Source: Bacillus sp. SORGH_AS_0510
Lineage (GTDB): Bacteria > Bacillota > Bacilli > Bacillales > Cytobacillaceae
Direction: 5' to 3'
NCBI RefSeq assembly: GCF_030818775.1
Contig: NZ_JAUTAU010000001.1
Span: forward strand, 3,290,001 to 3,354,000
Length of the DNA stretch: 64,000 bases
The first letter of the stretch is position 1. Every line of letters starts with the position of its first letter. Of this stretch, positions 52,225-61,918 are shown piece after piece. The notes under the pieces are model-generated. The model saw nothing but the letters and a program-made list of their open reading frames with translations. It made no database searches and was not told the origin of the DNA. A program made the position numbers and the translations under genes.

Positions 52225-53958
52225 TTACTCTACTCCTACAGAAGAATAGGCATCCATAACTGCTTGCGTCTGTGGAGATGGAGCTCCATTTTTGTCAGGG
52301 TAACTATCTCTAGCAGCTTGAATGGCCGCTTCACGCATTTCTTTAAATCCAGAAGAAGGTGTTAAATATTTGGTTAATGCACGGTAGTAAATTGCTTGGG
52401 CGGTAGCATTGCCGAGTCCTTTAATCGTGTATCCGTTGTTTGTTCCGCCCTTTGCAATTAAATAAGCAGCTTTATTATTAATACCACTATTTATATGAAC
52501 GCCGCCATTATCTAATGTACCTAAATACCTTTCCTCATAAGTATCTGGATAGTAACCTGAAGGCATATAAGTTGTACTGATGCGTTTTGAGCCTGGATCA
52601 CTTAAGGAACGAAGTCCGCCATCACCTGGTATATTAGGCGTGTAAATATCTTCTCCCATTTCCCAATTCGGATCTGTAGTATCTATAGTTTTATAATCTG
52701 TATATGCTTGAGCTAATTGTCCAAAAATATCGGCTAACGATTCATTAATAGCCCCAGACTCATTTTTATAGGTTAAATTAGCCGTATTGGAAATAACCCC
52801 ATGTGTCATTTCATGCCCGGTTACATCTAGACCGCCTGAAAGAGAGCCAAGAGTAATACCATCCCCATCTCCGTATAACATTTGCTTTCCATTCCATGCA
52901 GCGTTATTCCACTTTGAACCAATGTGAACCGTACTCGTTAATGACATTCCTTTACCATCTAAACTATTACGTTTAATGGAATTTTGATAGTATTTATTAA
53001 TTTTATCAGCATTGATATGGGCAGAAACCGCAGCAGGGTCATAGAAAAAGTTAGTCGAACTTTTCGTTTGTACCTCAAATCCTGTGAATCCTAACAATGC
53101 AGAAAGGAGGATAAAGCTTGTTTCTGGCATACGATGACCATCATAAGTATTTAATAACACAGTAGTAGGACTGGATACAGATCCTGTTATTGAAGCACCA
53201 TGTAAATAACTTGTACCAGTGCTTAGATCTTTTACCGCCATAAACGATTGCATCTTTCCGAATGCATCAAGGCCTTTTCCTGTAACAGGAGTAACTGCTG
53301 GTACATCAGCATAGTCAATCGCATTAAAGCTGTCCACCACTTCACCGTTGGTAGCGTCTACAAAATAGTGGAAGTATCCCGGAGCAGGGACAGAAGTTGA
53401 AGCTTTTACTAAGTATGTTAAATAGTACTTGCCTTTGTATGGATAAATGGTTAATTCAGAATCAATTCCATCATATCGGTTAACTGTACCAATTTCTGCT
53501 TCTACACCTTTTTTTGCTATATTTAATGCATCTTCTTCAGAAATAGCTGCTTCTGTAGGAATAATCGAACGACTTAAACTTCTCGTTACTTGTCCAAAGG
53601 AAGCATAAACATTATTATTCGCGTCAAGAGCGACAGTTTGTCCTGAACCATAGATCGGAATTCCTTTGTACTGTTCAACGGTTTTCACATGATACGTATT
53701 AGTCGTACTGTCTGTTTCTGAACTAACTATTTTAAATTGATCCCCAGTTGAAGTTGACTTGGTAAGTGAACTTTCTACTTTTGAGTTGAGAAACGCCTTG
53801 ACAATCTCTTCCTTACTTAAGCCATCATAATTCGTTGCTGCACTTACTGAATTTGCAAAAATCGGTAGAGTTGAAAGGCCCCCACCAAATGCTACCGTAA
53901 GAGCCATTACTGCTGGAATAGCTTTTTTCCTCATTCTTTTTGCCATCTTCTTTTTCAA
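52225..53958 (-). CDS. Secreted neutral metalloprotease (thermolysin-type, M4)
   Basis: About 577 residues: signal peptide (KKAIPAVMALTVAFGGGLST), FTP and PepSY propeptide (~40-215), then the mature thermolysin-like domain with GHEMTHGVI (zinc HExxH) and the downstream Glu in GAINESLADIFG, and C-terminal GGVHINSGINNKAAYLIA. Secreted extracellular protease. I favour the TTG start at 53958, with AAGGGG upstream; the frame is open to 53997 and an ATG at 53946 is also possible. Its likely regulator is the adjacent RRNPP gene. Confidence 0.9.
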   Translation of the reverse strand: MKKKMAKRMRKKAIPAVMALTVAFGGGLSTLPIFANSVSAATNYDGLSKEEIVKAFLNSKVESSLTKSTSTGDQFKIVSSETDSTTNTYHVKTVEQYKGIPIYGSGQTVALDANNNVYASFGQVTRSLSRSIIPTEAAISEEDALNIAKKGVEAEIGTVNRYDGIDSELTIYPYKGKYYLTYLVKASTSVPAPGYFHYFVDATNGEVVDSFNAIDYADVPAVTPVTGKGLDAFGKMQSFMAVKDLSTGTSYLHGASITGSVSSPTTVLLNTYDGHRMPETSFILLSALLGFTGFEVQTKSSTNFFYDPAAVSAHINADKINKYYQNSIKRNSLDGKGMSLTSTVHIGSKWNNAAWNGKQMLYGDGDGITLGSLSGGLDVTGHEMTHGVISNTANLTYKNESGAINESLADIFGQLAQAYTDYKTIDTTDPNWEMGEDIYTPNIPGDGGLRSLSDPGSKRISTTYMPSGYYPDTYEERYLGTLDNGGVHINSGINNKAAYLIAKGGTNNGYTIKGLGNATAQAIYYRALTKYLTPSSGFKEMREAAIQAARDSYPDKNGAPSPQTQAVMDAYSSVGVE

Positions 53959-54200
53959 AACCTTCACCCCTTGATCCAATTTGTTGTTCAATTGCAAGTT
54001 AAATTATTATGAAAATTCAAAATTAAATCAATATCTCGAAGTCGGGTTATTTATTGGAGGGATTTTAATCGTTTTTGCATCTACAGCGGGTTGTTTCGAC
54101 AAAAAACTCCCCGACTTTTTAATAAAAATAACACGGTTTCAATTTTCAGATAACTCAGTGATAATGAATTCCATCAGAGCTTGAGTAAAGGAGTGAAAAA

Positions 54201-54761
54201 TTGAGACCAATCATTAAAAAAGGCATTCTCATTCCGTGTCTTTGTTCCATTCAAATTTATCTAGCGATGCAAATAATTGGACAAACAGAAGCTACCTATA
54301 CTTCTCAGGTTCCCGAGCCCGTAACTTTATCCGCCGCTTTTGTTTTTCCGGAAACAATTAAACAACTAGAAAGAGAGGCAAAAGAAACCTCCTCTAATCT
54401 GATTCAGTTATATAACTCAATTTTGACTACATCCTTAGAAGGGTCAGCTTCTGAGTTATCTACCAAACTAGTCGAAGTTGATAAAACAGAACAAGATATC
54501 AAAATTCAATTAATGAATTTACAGAAAATCCATGAGGAGCTTAAGTCATATAATGAGCAAACCAAAGTCATTCCGCAATCATATCAATTTGTAGCAAGCG
54601 GCTATCAAAATGTCGCTCAACTTGTCCGTCAAGTAAACGAAACCATTCATTTTCAACAAATAGATGAGATTAAATCTTCAATCCATTCAAAATTAGTAGC
54701 TACTAATACAAGTAAGGAGGTGTCTATGAATGCAAAAGAAGATCCTGTCCATAACAAATAG
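54201..54761 (+). CDS. DUF4047-family exported protein of the sipW-calY operon
   Basis: A 186-residue protein that begins with a hydrophobic signal region (KKGILIPCLCSIQIYLAM) ending QTEATYTSQ, similar to a SipW-type cleavage region (compare GTFAYFSD in the downstream protein). The rest is coiled-coil rich. DUF4047 genes sit immediately upstream of sipW in B. cereus-group calY operons. TTG start at 54201 after AAAGGAG. Overlaps sipW by 32 bases in another frame. Function not established; likely a matrix-operon partner. Confidence 0.75.
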   Translation: MRPIIKKGILIPCLCSIQIYLAMQIIGQTEATYTSQVPEPVTLSAAFVFPETIKQLEREAKETSSNLIQLYNSILTTSLEGSASELSTKLVEVDKTEQDIKIQLMNLQKIHEELKSYNEQTKVIPQSYQFVASGYQNVAQLVRQVNETIHFQQIDEIKSSIHSKLVATNTSKEVSMNAKEDPVHNK

Positions 54762-55278
54762 TTTAGTGAAAGTTCTTTTCTTTATAATCATGTGTTGTTT
54801 AGCATTTGTCGTTATTTCGTCAAAGCTTACTGGTGGACAAGCAACTCTATTTGGTTATCAGTTCAAAGCTGTATTATCTGGTTCGATGGAACCTACTTTT
54901 CTGACAGGCTCAATTATTGCAGTAAAAGTTGGAGAAAACCCGACAAGCTTTCAGAGAAACGAGGTTATCACTTTTCAAATGGGAAATAAATTAATTACCC
55001 ACAGAATAGTAACCGTACATAACACTAATGGTGAAATTTCGTATACCACAAAAGGCGATCATAATGATGGCCAAGATCTATGGACCGTTTACCCACAAAA
55101 TATCATTGGAAAATATTCAGGATTTACAATTCCTTACGTAGGTTATGCAATGAACTTTGTCAGTTCCAAAGCTGGTGCCTCACTTTTATTAATCATCCCA
55201 GGTCTGTTATTAACACTTTCCGCACTACGAAGCTTTCTTCAAATAAGAAAAGAATTTGAGCAAGATCTAGCAAGATAA
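54730..55278 (+). CDS. sipW: Signal peptidase I, SipW type
   Basis: A 182-residue ER-type signal peptidase: an N-terminal membrane segment, the catalytic SGSMEPTFLTGS (Ser ~51) and HRIVTVHNTN (His instead of Lys, as in ER-type/SipW peptidases), FTTKGDHNDGQD and a C-terminal membrane anchor. It processes TasA/CalY-type matrix proteins. Start ATG 54730, with the AAGGAGG site inside the preceding gene. Confidence 0.93.
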   Translation: MQKKILSITNSLVKVLFFIIMCCLAFVVISSKLTGGQATLFGYQFKAVLSGSMEPTFLTGSIIAVKVGENPTSFQRNEVITFQMGNKLITHRIVTVHNTNGEISYTTKGDHNDGQDLWTVYPQNIIGKYSGFTIPYVGYAMNFVSSKAGASLLLIIPGLLLTLSALRSFLQIRKEFEQDLAR

Positions 55279-55352
55279 CTTCGATTAGATCTCCAGAGTC
55301 TTCTTAATGATTACGATGGAGTTTAATAAAAAACACTAAAAGGGGAATTAAG

Positions 55353-55967
55353 ATGAGTCTTACTAAAAAAATGAGTCAAGTGGTTATGAGTGGAGCATTA
55401 GGATTGTCATTAATTAGTGGAGGAACTTTTGCGTATTTCAGTGATTCTGTAAAAACAGATAATACGTTTGCATCGGGTACACTAGATCTAGCCCTAAACC
55501 CGAATGCGGTTGTAAATATCGGTAATATCAAGCCGGGTGATGAAGTTTACCGTGAATTCACTTTAGAAAACAATGGGTCTTTAGATATTTATAAAGTCTT
55601 GCTGAACACTAAATATACGGTGGAGGATGTAAAATCAGATAATACGGATGATTTCGCAAAGCATATAAAAGTAACCATCATGTATAACACAAGTTCTGCA
55701 ACCAACCCTGTCGTTGAAACTACATTGTATGATTTGCAAAACCAGACTCCAGATTTAACAGCTATTAATGAATTCGTGGGAAGTACACAACGTCCGGATG
55801 GAATCCCTCCAGGTCAAAAGGAAAAGATTTTTGTATTATTTGAGTTTGTCGATAATGGACAAGACCAAAATCAATTCCAAGGGGACAAGTTAAAAGTGGA
55901 TTGGACATTTAATGCAGAACAAGCTCCTGGAACCTATTACGATGATACGGATGATAGCAGCAATTAA
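55353..55967 (+). CDS. tasA: TasA/CalY (camelysin)-type biofilm matrix protein
   Basis: A 204-residue secreted protein of the TasA/CalY (M73) family. Signal region GALGLSLISGGTFAYFSDSV with the typical SipW processing site, ASGTLDLALNPNAVVNIGNIKPGD, FTLENNGSLDIYKVLLN and a C-terminal acidic tail (DDTDDSSN). It assembles into extracellular fibres of the biofilm matrix. 75 bases after sipW, in the same operon, with AGGGGAA site and a strong terminator. Confidence 0.92.
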   Translation: MSLTKKMSQVVMSGALGLSLISGGTFAYFSDSVKTDNTFASGTLDLALNPNAVVNIGNIKPGDEVYREFTLENNGSLDIYKVLLNTKYTVEDVKSDNTDDFAKHIKVTIMYNTSSATNPVVETTLYDLQNQTPDLTAINEFVGSTQRPDGIPPGQKEKIFVLFEFVDNGQDQNQFQGDKLKVDWTFNAEQAPGTYYDDTDDSSN

Positions 55968-55978
55968 ACTATAAAAAT

Positions 55979-56012
55979 AAAACCACCAAATTTGACTTTT
56001 TTTGGTGGTTTT
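55979..56012. terminator. Bidirectional terminator
   Basis: Perfect 12-base stem AAAACCACCAAA / TTTGGTGGTTTT with a 10-base loop between the tasA operon and the convergent sugar ABC operon. Confidence 0.85.
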
Positions 56013-56051
56013 TAGTATATATATTGTTTCCTAAGTCATGCACTTAAATAG

Positions 56052-56915
56052 TTACTCCTTTAACCCTGCAGATAAATTAGACCCTTTAATAAAATAGCTT
56101 TGGAACAAAAAGAAGATGAGAATAATAGGAATCAACACCATGACTGACATGGCCATCAAATAGTTCCATTGGGTTTGAACACTCCCTTTAAAAGTTTGAA
56201 GCCCCAGTTGCAATGTATAAAGCTTTTCATCACTTAGGTACAACAGTGGAGTTAATAGGTCATTCCATGCCCCAGTAAAGGAAAAAATGGCAACTGTAAT
56301 TAATGCTGGCTTAACGAGAGGCATAACGATAGACCACCAAATTCGAAAATGACTTGCCCCGTCTATAATAGCAGCCTCACTAAGTTCATTTGGGACGGTC
56401 ATCATAAATTGGCGAATCAGAAAAATGTTAAATGCACTTCCTAAAAACGCAGGTACAATCAACGGTAGATATGTATTGACCCATCCTAATTTAGAAAAAA
56501 GAATGTACTGAGGAATTAAGGTCACAAAACCTGGAATAATCATAGTCGAAAGAACAAGAACAAAAAGAGCATTTCTTCCTTTAAATCCTACCTTTGCAAA
56601 CCCATAGGCGACAAAAGAGTTGACCAATACGTTTCCTACTGTAGTGGCAACAGCAATTAGTAAAGTGTTCATACTCCATCTGGTAAAGTTTCCCGTCTCC
56701 CATGCCTCCATATAATTGGAAAAACGGAAATGCTCTGGAAAAAAAGACGGTGGATATTGCAAAATCTCCTGCGGGGATTTTAAGGAAGTGGAAATCATCC
56801 ACCAAAGTGGTGTCAATAATACCATGCTACCTAATACTAGAATGATGTATACAACCAGATTTTTAAACTTCCCTTCCTTCTTAAGGTGAAATTTTAATTC
56901 TCCAAAAGCTTTCAC
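56052..56915 (-). CDS. Sugar ABC transporter permease, MalG type
   Basis: A 287-residue permease with six membrane segments; LTPLWWMISTSLKSPQEI near the N-terminus and an EAA loop ELSEAAIIDGASHFRIWWSI (about residues 177-196). GTG start overlapping the MalF-type gene stop by 4 bases (GTGA). No ATPase gene is adjacent; sugar permeases of this family usually share the MsmX-type ATPase, encoded elsewhere. Confidence 0.92.
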   Translation of the reverse strand: MKAFGELKFHLKKEGKFKNLVVYIILVLGSMVLLTPLWWMISTSLKSPQEILQYPPSFFPEHFRFSNYMEAWETGNFTRWSMNTLLIAVATTVGNVLVNSFVAYGFAKVGFKGRNALFVLVLSTMIIPGFVTLIPQYILFSKLGWVNTYLPLIVPAFLGSAFNIFLIRQFMMTVPNELSEAAIIDGASHFRIWWSIVMPLVKPALITVAIFSFTGAWNDLLTPLLYLSDEKLYTLQLGLQTFKGSVQTQWNYLMAMSVMVLIPIILIFFLFQSYFIKGSNLSAGLKE

Positions 56916-57889
56916 TTTCCATCCCCTCCCTCATAATAAACCCACTTCTTCCCTGCTTTTAAATTGATAACGGTTAACACCATAATAATAATAAAAAGGA
57001 ACCATGCCATGGCTGAAGCATATCCCATATCAAATGATTTAAACGCATTGTTCCACATGTGAAGATTATAGAAGAGCATAGAATTAGCTGGACCGCCACT
57101 GCCATTTTGGGTCATCACATATGCTTCTTGAAAAATTTGAAAAGAACCGATTGTACTGGTAATAACATCAAAGAAAATGATGGGTGTAATCAACGGAAGG
57201 GTGATATGAAAGAACTTTTGCCTACTGTTCGCTCCATCTAATTCAGCGGATTCATACAAGGATGGTGAGATACCTTGCATTCGGCCGAGATATAATAACA
57301 TCCCGCCTCCCACACTCCACATTTTCATCAAGATTAGAGCTGGTTTTGTCCATTTAGGATCGAATAGCCAGTTAGGACCTTCGATACCAAACATATGTAA
57401 GAATTGGTTAACTAATCCTGTAGAAGGGCTTAACAGTTGCATCCATAAAAAGTAAACGGCTACACCTGAAAGAATTGCTGGAAGATAAAAAATGGTACGA
57501 AAAACTTTTATTCCTTTTATTTTTTGATTCATTAAAACCGCAGCAAAAATCGCCCCTGCTGTAGTTAAAGGAACAGAAAAAATAACATAATAGAAGGTAT
57601 TCCACAGGGAAGTCCAAAACATATCATCCAGGGTGAACATTTTATTGTAATTTTTTAAACCGATAAAATTCATCTTTGAGGTAATATTGTAATCTGTAAA
57701 GCTTGCAAAAAGGGCAAATAGTAAAGGCCCTGCTGTTAAACCTACAAATCCCACAAGCCAAGGTAAAATAAACAGATATCCCGTAGCGTTTTTTTTCCAT
57801 TTAAATCGGGAAGCGTTAGAGGGAATGGCCGCTATAGAAGCCTTTTGGGTAAGTTGAATTTTGGGTAGTGTTGTATCGATTTGCTTCAT
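56912..57889 (-). CDS. Sugar ABC transporter permease, MalF type
   Basis: A 325-residue permease: N-terminal cytoplasmic tail, ~6 membrane segments, and the EAA loop SLYESAELDGANSRQKFFHI. Pairs with the MalG-type permease and the binding protein at 57951. Sugar unknown, though multi-sugar or oligosaccharide transporters look alike. Start ATG with GAAGG upstream. Confidence 0.92.
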   Translation of the reverse strand: MKQIDTTLPKIQLTQKASIAAIPSNASRFKWKKNATGYLFILPWLVGFVGLTAGPLLFALFASFTDYNITSKMNFIGLKNYNKMFTLDDMFWTSLWNTFYYVIFSVPLTTAGAIFAAVLMNQKIKGIKVFRTIFYLPAILSGVAVYFLWMQLLSPSTGLVNQFLHMFGIEGPNWLFDPKWTKPALILMKMWSVGGGMLLYLGRMQGISPSLYESAELDGANSRQKFFHITLPLITPIIFFDVITSTIGSFQIFQEAYVMTQNGSGGPANSMLFYNLHMWNNAFKSFDMGYASAMAWFLFIIIMVLTVINLKAGKKWVYYEGGDGK

Positions 57890-57916
57890 TTCGCTTTAAC
57901 CTTCCTTTCTTTATAC

Positions 57917-57944
57917 AGAAGAGAAGCACGATAGCTTCTCTTCT
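57917..57944 (-). terminator. Intercistronic hairpin after the binding-protein gene
   Basis: Perfect 11-base stem AGAAGAGAAGC / GCTTCTCTTCT with a 6-base loop between the binding-protein and permease genes. It may stabilise or partly terminate transcripts so that binding protein exceeds permease. Confidence 0.6.
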
Positions 57945-57950
57945 CGCCTA

Positions 57951-59243
57951 CTATTTCCTCATCTTTTCTACACCCTTTTCCGCATTCTCCAATGCATTCT
58001 CAGGTGAGCTCTTACCTTGAGTTGCGGCCTCTATTATCGGATTAATCCGGTTTTGATAATCAGGATAATGAATGGGAACTGGCGACATCGTGGTGTATTG
58101 TAACGAGTTAACCGCTTCTTGATAGACTATTTTTGAATCACCCGTTAAATCCTTCAAAGCACTTTCAGCGCCCTTAATATTAGCGACATTATCATAATTC
58201 TTTTCAGCCCAATATTTTTGTGCTTTTTCACTGGTCAAATATTTTATAAATTCAACTGCTTCTTTCGGATGTTTGGCACCTTTAGGAACCTCGGCAACAA
58301 ATCCGCCTCCATCACTCCAATGCTTACTATTCCTAACAAAAGAAGGAATTGGGGCTACACCAAAGTTCATCTTCGTACCTGAATCACGGATTTGTGTATA
58401 GAATGTAGCCACATCTGTATACATAGCAACCTTTCCTGCAATAAACGGATTGGCTTGGCCATTACTGAACTCAGCTTGATATTTTTGAATTGTTTTATCC
58501 CCGTAATGCTTTTGCCAATCGGCCAACCATTGTAATGCTTTTACTTTATTAGGTGTATTAATTTTTAACTGTCCATTTTCAATATAACCCTTACCGTTAT
58601 CGGCATTTTTTAGCCAGCTTGGCGCTCCAAAGCCCCCAAACAATGGATAAAACCCGATTCTAGTATATTGCCCGTCTTGCTTTCTATCGAGTTTTTGTGC
58701 ATAGCCCTCTAATTCTTCCCACGTTTGAGGCGGTGCATTTGGGTCTAATCCAGCCTCTTTAAAAGCATCTTTATTATAGAAAAGCAATCTGGTATCCGTG
58801 GTGAACGGAACAGCGTAAGGCTTCCCTTTATATAAAACGGTATCCCATAAATTCGGGTAGAATTGCTTTTTGAAGGTATCTGCTTTTATGTACTTTGATA
58901 AATCTTCTGCTTGATTGTTTTCCGCGCGCTGGGCCACACTATTAATATCATTAATGACAACGTCTGCAGGATTTCCGGCTGCTACTGCGGCAAGATTTTT
59001 GGTCCAAATATCTCCCCAAGGTATAAATGTATGTTTCACAATGATTCTATCTTGTGATTGATTAAAATCATTAACGATTTTTTCAATGACCGGCCTTCTT
59101 GTTTCTGAGCCCCAAAAGGTCCAAAAGTTGACTACTACCTTTCCTTTGGTGTTAGCCGCTTCCGTTTTACTGGAACAGCCTGATAGAATCGTTGATAAAA
59201 TGAGGATTACTACTAATAAAAAACTACTAATCTTCTTTGTCAT
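57951..59243 (-). CDS. Sugar ABC transporter substrate-binding lipoprotein
   Basis: About 430 residues. Signal peptide II with lipobox ILSGC (after KKISSFLLVVILILST), then the periplasmic-binding fold: VVVNFWTFWGSETRR, DVVINDINSVAQ, YAVPFTTDTRLLFYNKDAF. Exported and anchored to the membrane to capture a sugar. I start at ATG 59243 because AAGGAGG lies upstream; an in-frame start at 59288 has none. First gene of the operon. Confidence 0.9.
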   Translation of the reverse strand: MTKKISSFLLVVILILSTILSGCSSKTEAANTKGKVVVNFWTFWGSETRRPVIEKIVNDFNQSQDRIIVKHTFIPWGDIWTKNLAAVAAGNPADVVINDINSVAQRAENNQAEDLSKYIKADTFKKQFYPNLWDTVLYKGKPYAVPFTTDTRLLFYNKDAFKEAGLDPNAPPQTWEELEGYAQKLDRKQDGQYTRIGFYPLFGGFGAPSWLKNADNGKGYIENGQLKINTPNKVKALQWLADWQKHYGDKTIQKYQAEFSNGQANPFIAGKVAMYTDVATFYTQIRDSGTKMNFGVAPIPSFVRNSKHWSDGGGFVAEVPKGAKHPKEAVEFIKYLTSEKAQKYWAEKNYDNVANIKGAESALKDLTGDSKIVYQEAVNSLQYTTMSPVPIHYPDYQNRINPIIEAATQGKSSPENALENAEKGVEKMRK

Positions 59244-59410
59244 TTGACCATGCCTCCTTAGATGTTTTTGTTTTTTAATAAAAAACAACCCGATTACACT
59301 AGGAGGAATACCCAGGTATTTGTCTAATAAACCTACTAATTGTCAAAATAGGAAGAAAGTCTGAGAATCGCATGTAGCCAAGGAGAGTTTCCTAGCCAAC
59401 AAAAATTGCA

Positions 59411-60052
59411 TCAGTAAAATACATGTTCGGCCTTTTGATGCCTTGAAACAAACTTATTATTAGTAACCCAGAAACGCCAAGGATATTCACGGGCTTCGCC
59501 AGAATTTTCAATTCCAATTCTTTTTCCAGCAGAAATACTTTCTGGTCGGTAGCCTTCGGCAAGATATAAAGGGGGAATGGTTAGCGAGTGTCCATAGTCC
59601 TCCATTGTAATACCCAATGATTTTGTCAGTTTGCCGGGTCCGTTGGTCAATCTTGTCAGATCTTCAACGCCTCTTCGGGTTTTCATAAAATCGATGCCGT
59701 TGAGAGGCTCCAGAGCGCGTACCAATACAGCTTCAGGTTTTTCCTCCCCTCCGCTAACTACATTGAAAAGGCAATGGGTATGCATTAAATAAGTATAGGC
59801 CAGTCCGGAACGATGGAACATAACCTCTGTTCTTGGAGTCCGTTTGTTGTTATAACTGTGTGCCGCCCTGTCATCAGGTCCGATGTAAGCTTCTGTTTCC
59901 ACAATGTATCCAGCCGTTATACCCTCGTTCGTTTCTTTTACAAGAATGCACCCTAACAATGCCTTTGCCAATTCAAGAGTAGGCTGTTCAAAAAATGAAT
60001 CAGGTAACGGAACAATGTTATTTAAAAAATCCTTCAATTGGTTTACCTCCAT
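59411..60052 (-). CDS. 3-methyladenine DNA glycosylase (AAG/MPG family)
   Basis: A 213-residue alkyl-adenine glycosylase: VETEAYIGPDDRAAHSYN (catalytic Glu), RTEVMFHRSGLAYTYL, HCLFNVVSG and a C-terminal RIGIENSGEAREYPWRFW. It excises alkylated purines in base-excision repair. Monocistronic with GGAGG upstream of ATG 60052. Confidence 0.93.
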   Translation of the reverse strand: MEVNQLKDFLNNIVPLPDSFFEQPTLELAKALLGCILVKETNEGITAGYIVETEAYIGPDDRAAHSYNNKRTPRTEVMFHRSGLAYTYLMHTHCLFNVVSGGEEKPEAVLVRALEPLNGIDFMKTRRGVEDLTRLTNGPGKLTKSLGITMEDYGHSLTIPPLYLAEGYRPESISAGKRIGIENSGEAREYPWRFWVTNNKFVSRHQKAEHVFY

Positions 60053-60411
60053 TCGCTAGTACTTTTCTTCTTTTTATATATTTACCCGTGTTTCTTTTAT
60101 TTAGGCTTTTTCATTAAAGATTGTTGTTATTGAGGAAGATTCTATGGAAATTCTTAATTTGAACAGTGATTATCATAGATCGATAAAGCAGTCAGAATAC
60201 CGCTCTATTTCGTACAGACATCCTCGAAGATAAGTCAAGATTGTCAACATACTAGTTATGCTTGAAGGTTAGTTAAAATCGTCCTTTAAATTTGGAATAA
60301 ATTATACAGAAAGCACCAAAGTTTAAGAAAGGAGCTTTTATTTAATAGGCAGCTTGGGAATATTACAATAAGGTCACTTGCCTTACCTTTTAAGAAATGG
60401 GAGGAAAATCA
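60053..60411. other. Gene-poor stretch
   Basis: About 360 bases upstream of the UDG-like gene. A 29-codon frame (ATG 60145, GAGGAA site) encodes MEILNLNSDYHRSIKQ..RHPRR and might be a remnant. I see no stronger feature. Confidence 0.35.
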
Positions 60412-61151
60412 ATGGGAATTGTGACGGTAGCAAAATTTCATCTATATAAAGAGAAAATATTATCTCTACAGTTGCCGTTATCCGATCATGACCTATTAAA
60501 TTCAACTTATTTATTGGAAAAGGATGTAGAGAAAAAATTAGAGGTCTATTACACCCCCTTTGATTATATAAATGAGCACGCAAAGGTGGTCCTAGCAGGC
60601 ATTACACCGGGACTTCACCAAATGAAAAAAGCTTATACAACTGTTATTGAGAATAGACATTTAAATGACGAGGAACTACTTCATCAAGTAAAAAAAAGTG
60701 CAAGCTTTGAGGGATCAATGAGAAATAACCTTATTTCCATGCTTGATGAACTTGAATTGCCGGGATATCTAGGCATTTCATCTTCAACCCAACTTTTCAG
60801 TGAAGCTAGTCATCTTGTTTACACTACCTCCATCCTCCCATATGCTGTATTTTACAATCACCAAAATTTTAACGGTTCACGGCCCAATATATTAAAAACC
60901 GACATGCTATTGGCCTATGTAAAAAATTATTTTATGAAAGATATCCCTAGGATTGAAAACCCATTGATTATCCCTCTGGGTGTGTGAATGTTAGTAAAGT
61001 TCTTACCTATTTTTGTAATGAAACACCTATTTTGAGAGGATTCCCTCATCCTTCAGGTAGTAACGGCCATCGGCACAGACAATTCCGTGAGAATAAAGAG
61101 GAGATGAGAAGACAAATCGAGAACTATTTTATAAACCAAACCATTCGTTAG
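60412..61151 (+). pseudogene. Uracil-DNA-glycosylase-superfamily gene split by a frameshift
   Basis: The first part (ATG 60412 after GGGAGG; stop 60987) contains VVLAGITPGLHQMKKAY, resembling motif I (GxxPG) of the UDG superfamily. After the stop, a second frame to 61151 continues with VSKVLTYFCNETPILRGFPHPSG and HRHRQFRENKEEMRRQ, i.e. the C-terminal HPS motif of the same family. A GTGTGTG stretch at 60980-60987 contains an extra GT; dropping it restores PLGV-NVSKVL. Pseudogene or sequencing error. An intact protein would be ~245 aa. Confidence 0.75.
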
Positions 61152-61164
61152 GAGTATAGTACAT

Positions 61165-61905
61165 ATGGAAAAAATCGCTGTCATTTCAGACATTCATGGT
61201 AATATCCCCGCACTAAAATCGGTACTAAGTGATATAGATTCTAGAAACATTAAGAGAATTATTTGCCTAGGTGATTTAGTAGGAAAAGGCCCCCAATCTA
61301 GTATGGCCATACAACTAATTCAAAAGCATTGTGAACGTGTGATTAGAGGAAATTGGGATGATTTTTTTCCTAAACCCCAAGAATCGGCAATGATTAAGTG
61401 GCATCAAAACCAATTAACAAAAAAACAAATGGATTATTTAAAAGACCTCCCCTTTTCCGTTGAGTTTTTGATGAGTGGAAAACTAGTCAGGATGTTTCAT
61501 GCTTCACCAAGAAGTGTGTATGAAAGAATTCAGCCATGGGATTCACTTGAACGACGTTTAAGTATGTTCGAAAACAATGCAAACACAGAAAATATAGAAG
61601 GAAAAAGGGAGCCGGATGTCGTTTGTTATGGAGATATTCATAATGCTTATCAGCAAAATATAAAAGGGAAAACTTTATGCAATGTCGGCAGCATCGGTAA
61701 TCCACTTGATCTCCCTCAAGCCTCCTATGCCATACTTGAGGGAACATATAACCAAACTGAAAAAGGTGTGTTTTCGATACAGCTTGTTCGTGTACCATAT
61801 GATATCGAATTAGCAATCCATTTAGCAAAAGAAGCGGGAATGCCTGAGCTGGAAGAATATATTCAAGAATTAACCTCGGCAAAATATAGAGGGTTAAATA
61901 AATAG
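61165..61905 (+). CDS. Metallophosphoesterase (calcineurin-like)
   Basis: A 246-residue protein with the five metallophosphatase blocks: VISDIHGN, CLGDLVGKGP, RGNWDD, MFHASPRS and CNVGSIGNP. A bimetallic phosphatase or phosphodiesterase of the YfcE/YybT-like small class. Separated by 13 bases from the UDG-like locus in the same direction. Substrate unknown; the DNA-repair neighbours (UDG-like, AAG) are only suggestive. Confidence 0.85.
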   Translation: MEKIAVISDIHGNIPALKSVLSDIDSRNIKRIICLGDLVGKGPQSSMAIQLIQKHCERVIRGNWDDFFPKPQESAMIKWHQNQLTKKQMDYLKDLPFSVEFLMSGKLVRMFHASPRSVYERIQPWDSLERRLSMFENNANTENIEGKREPDVVCYGDIHNAYQQNIKGKTLCNVGSIGNPLDLPQASYAILEGTYNQTEKGVFSIQLVRVPYDIELAIHLAKEAGMPELEEYIQELTSAKYRGLNK

Positions 61906-61918
61906 TGGAATTATTATA

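Noticed and set aside
53981..54184. 67-codon plus-strand frame between the protease and DUF4047 genes
   Set aside because: No ribosome site, not protein-like; probably leader or promoter sequence of the matrix operon.
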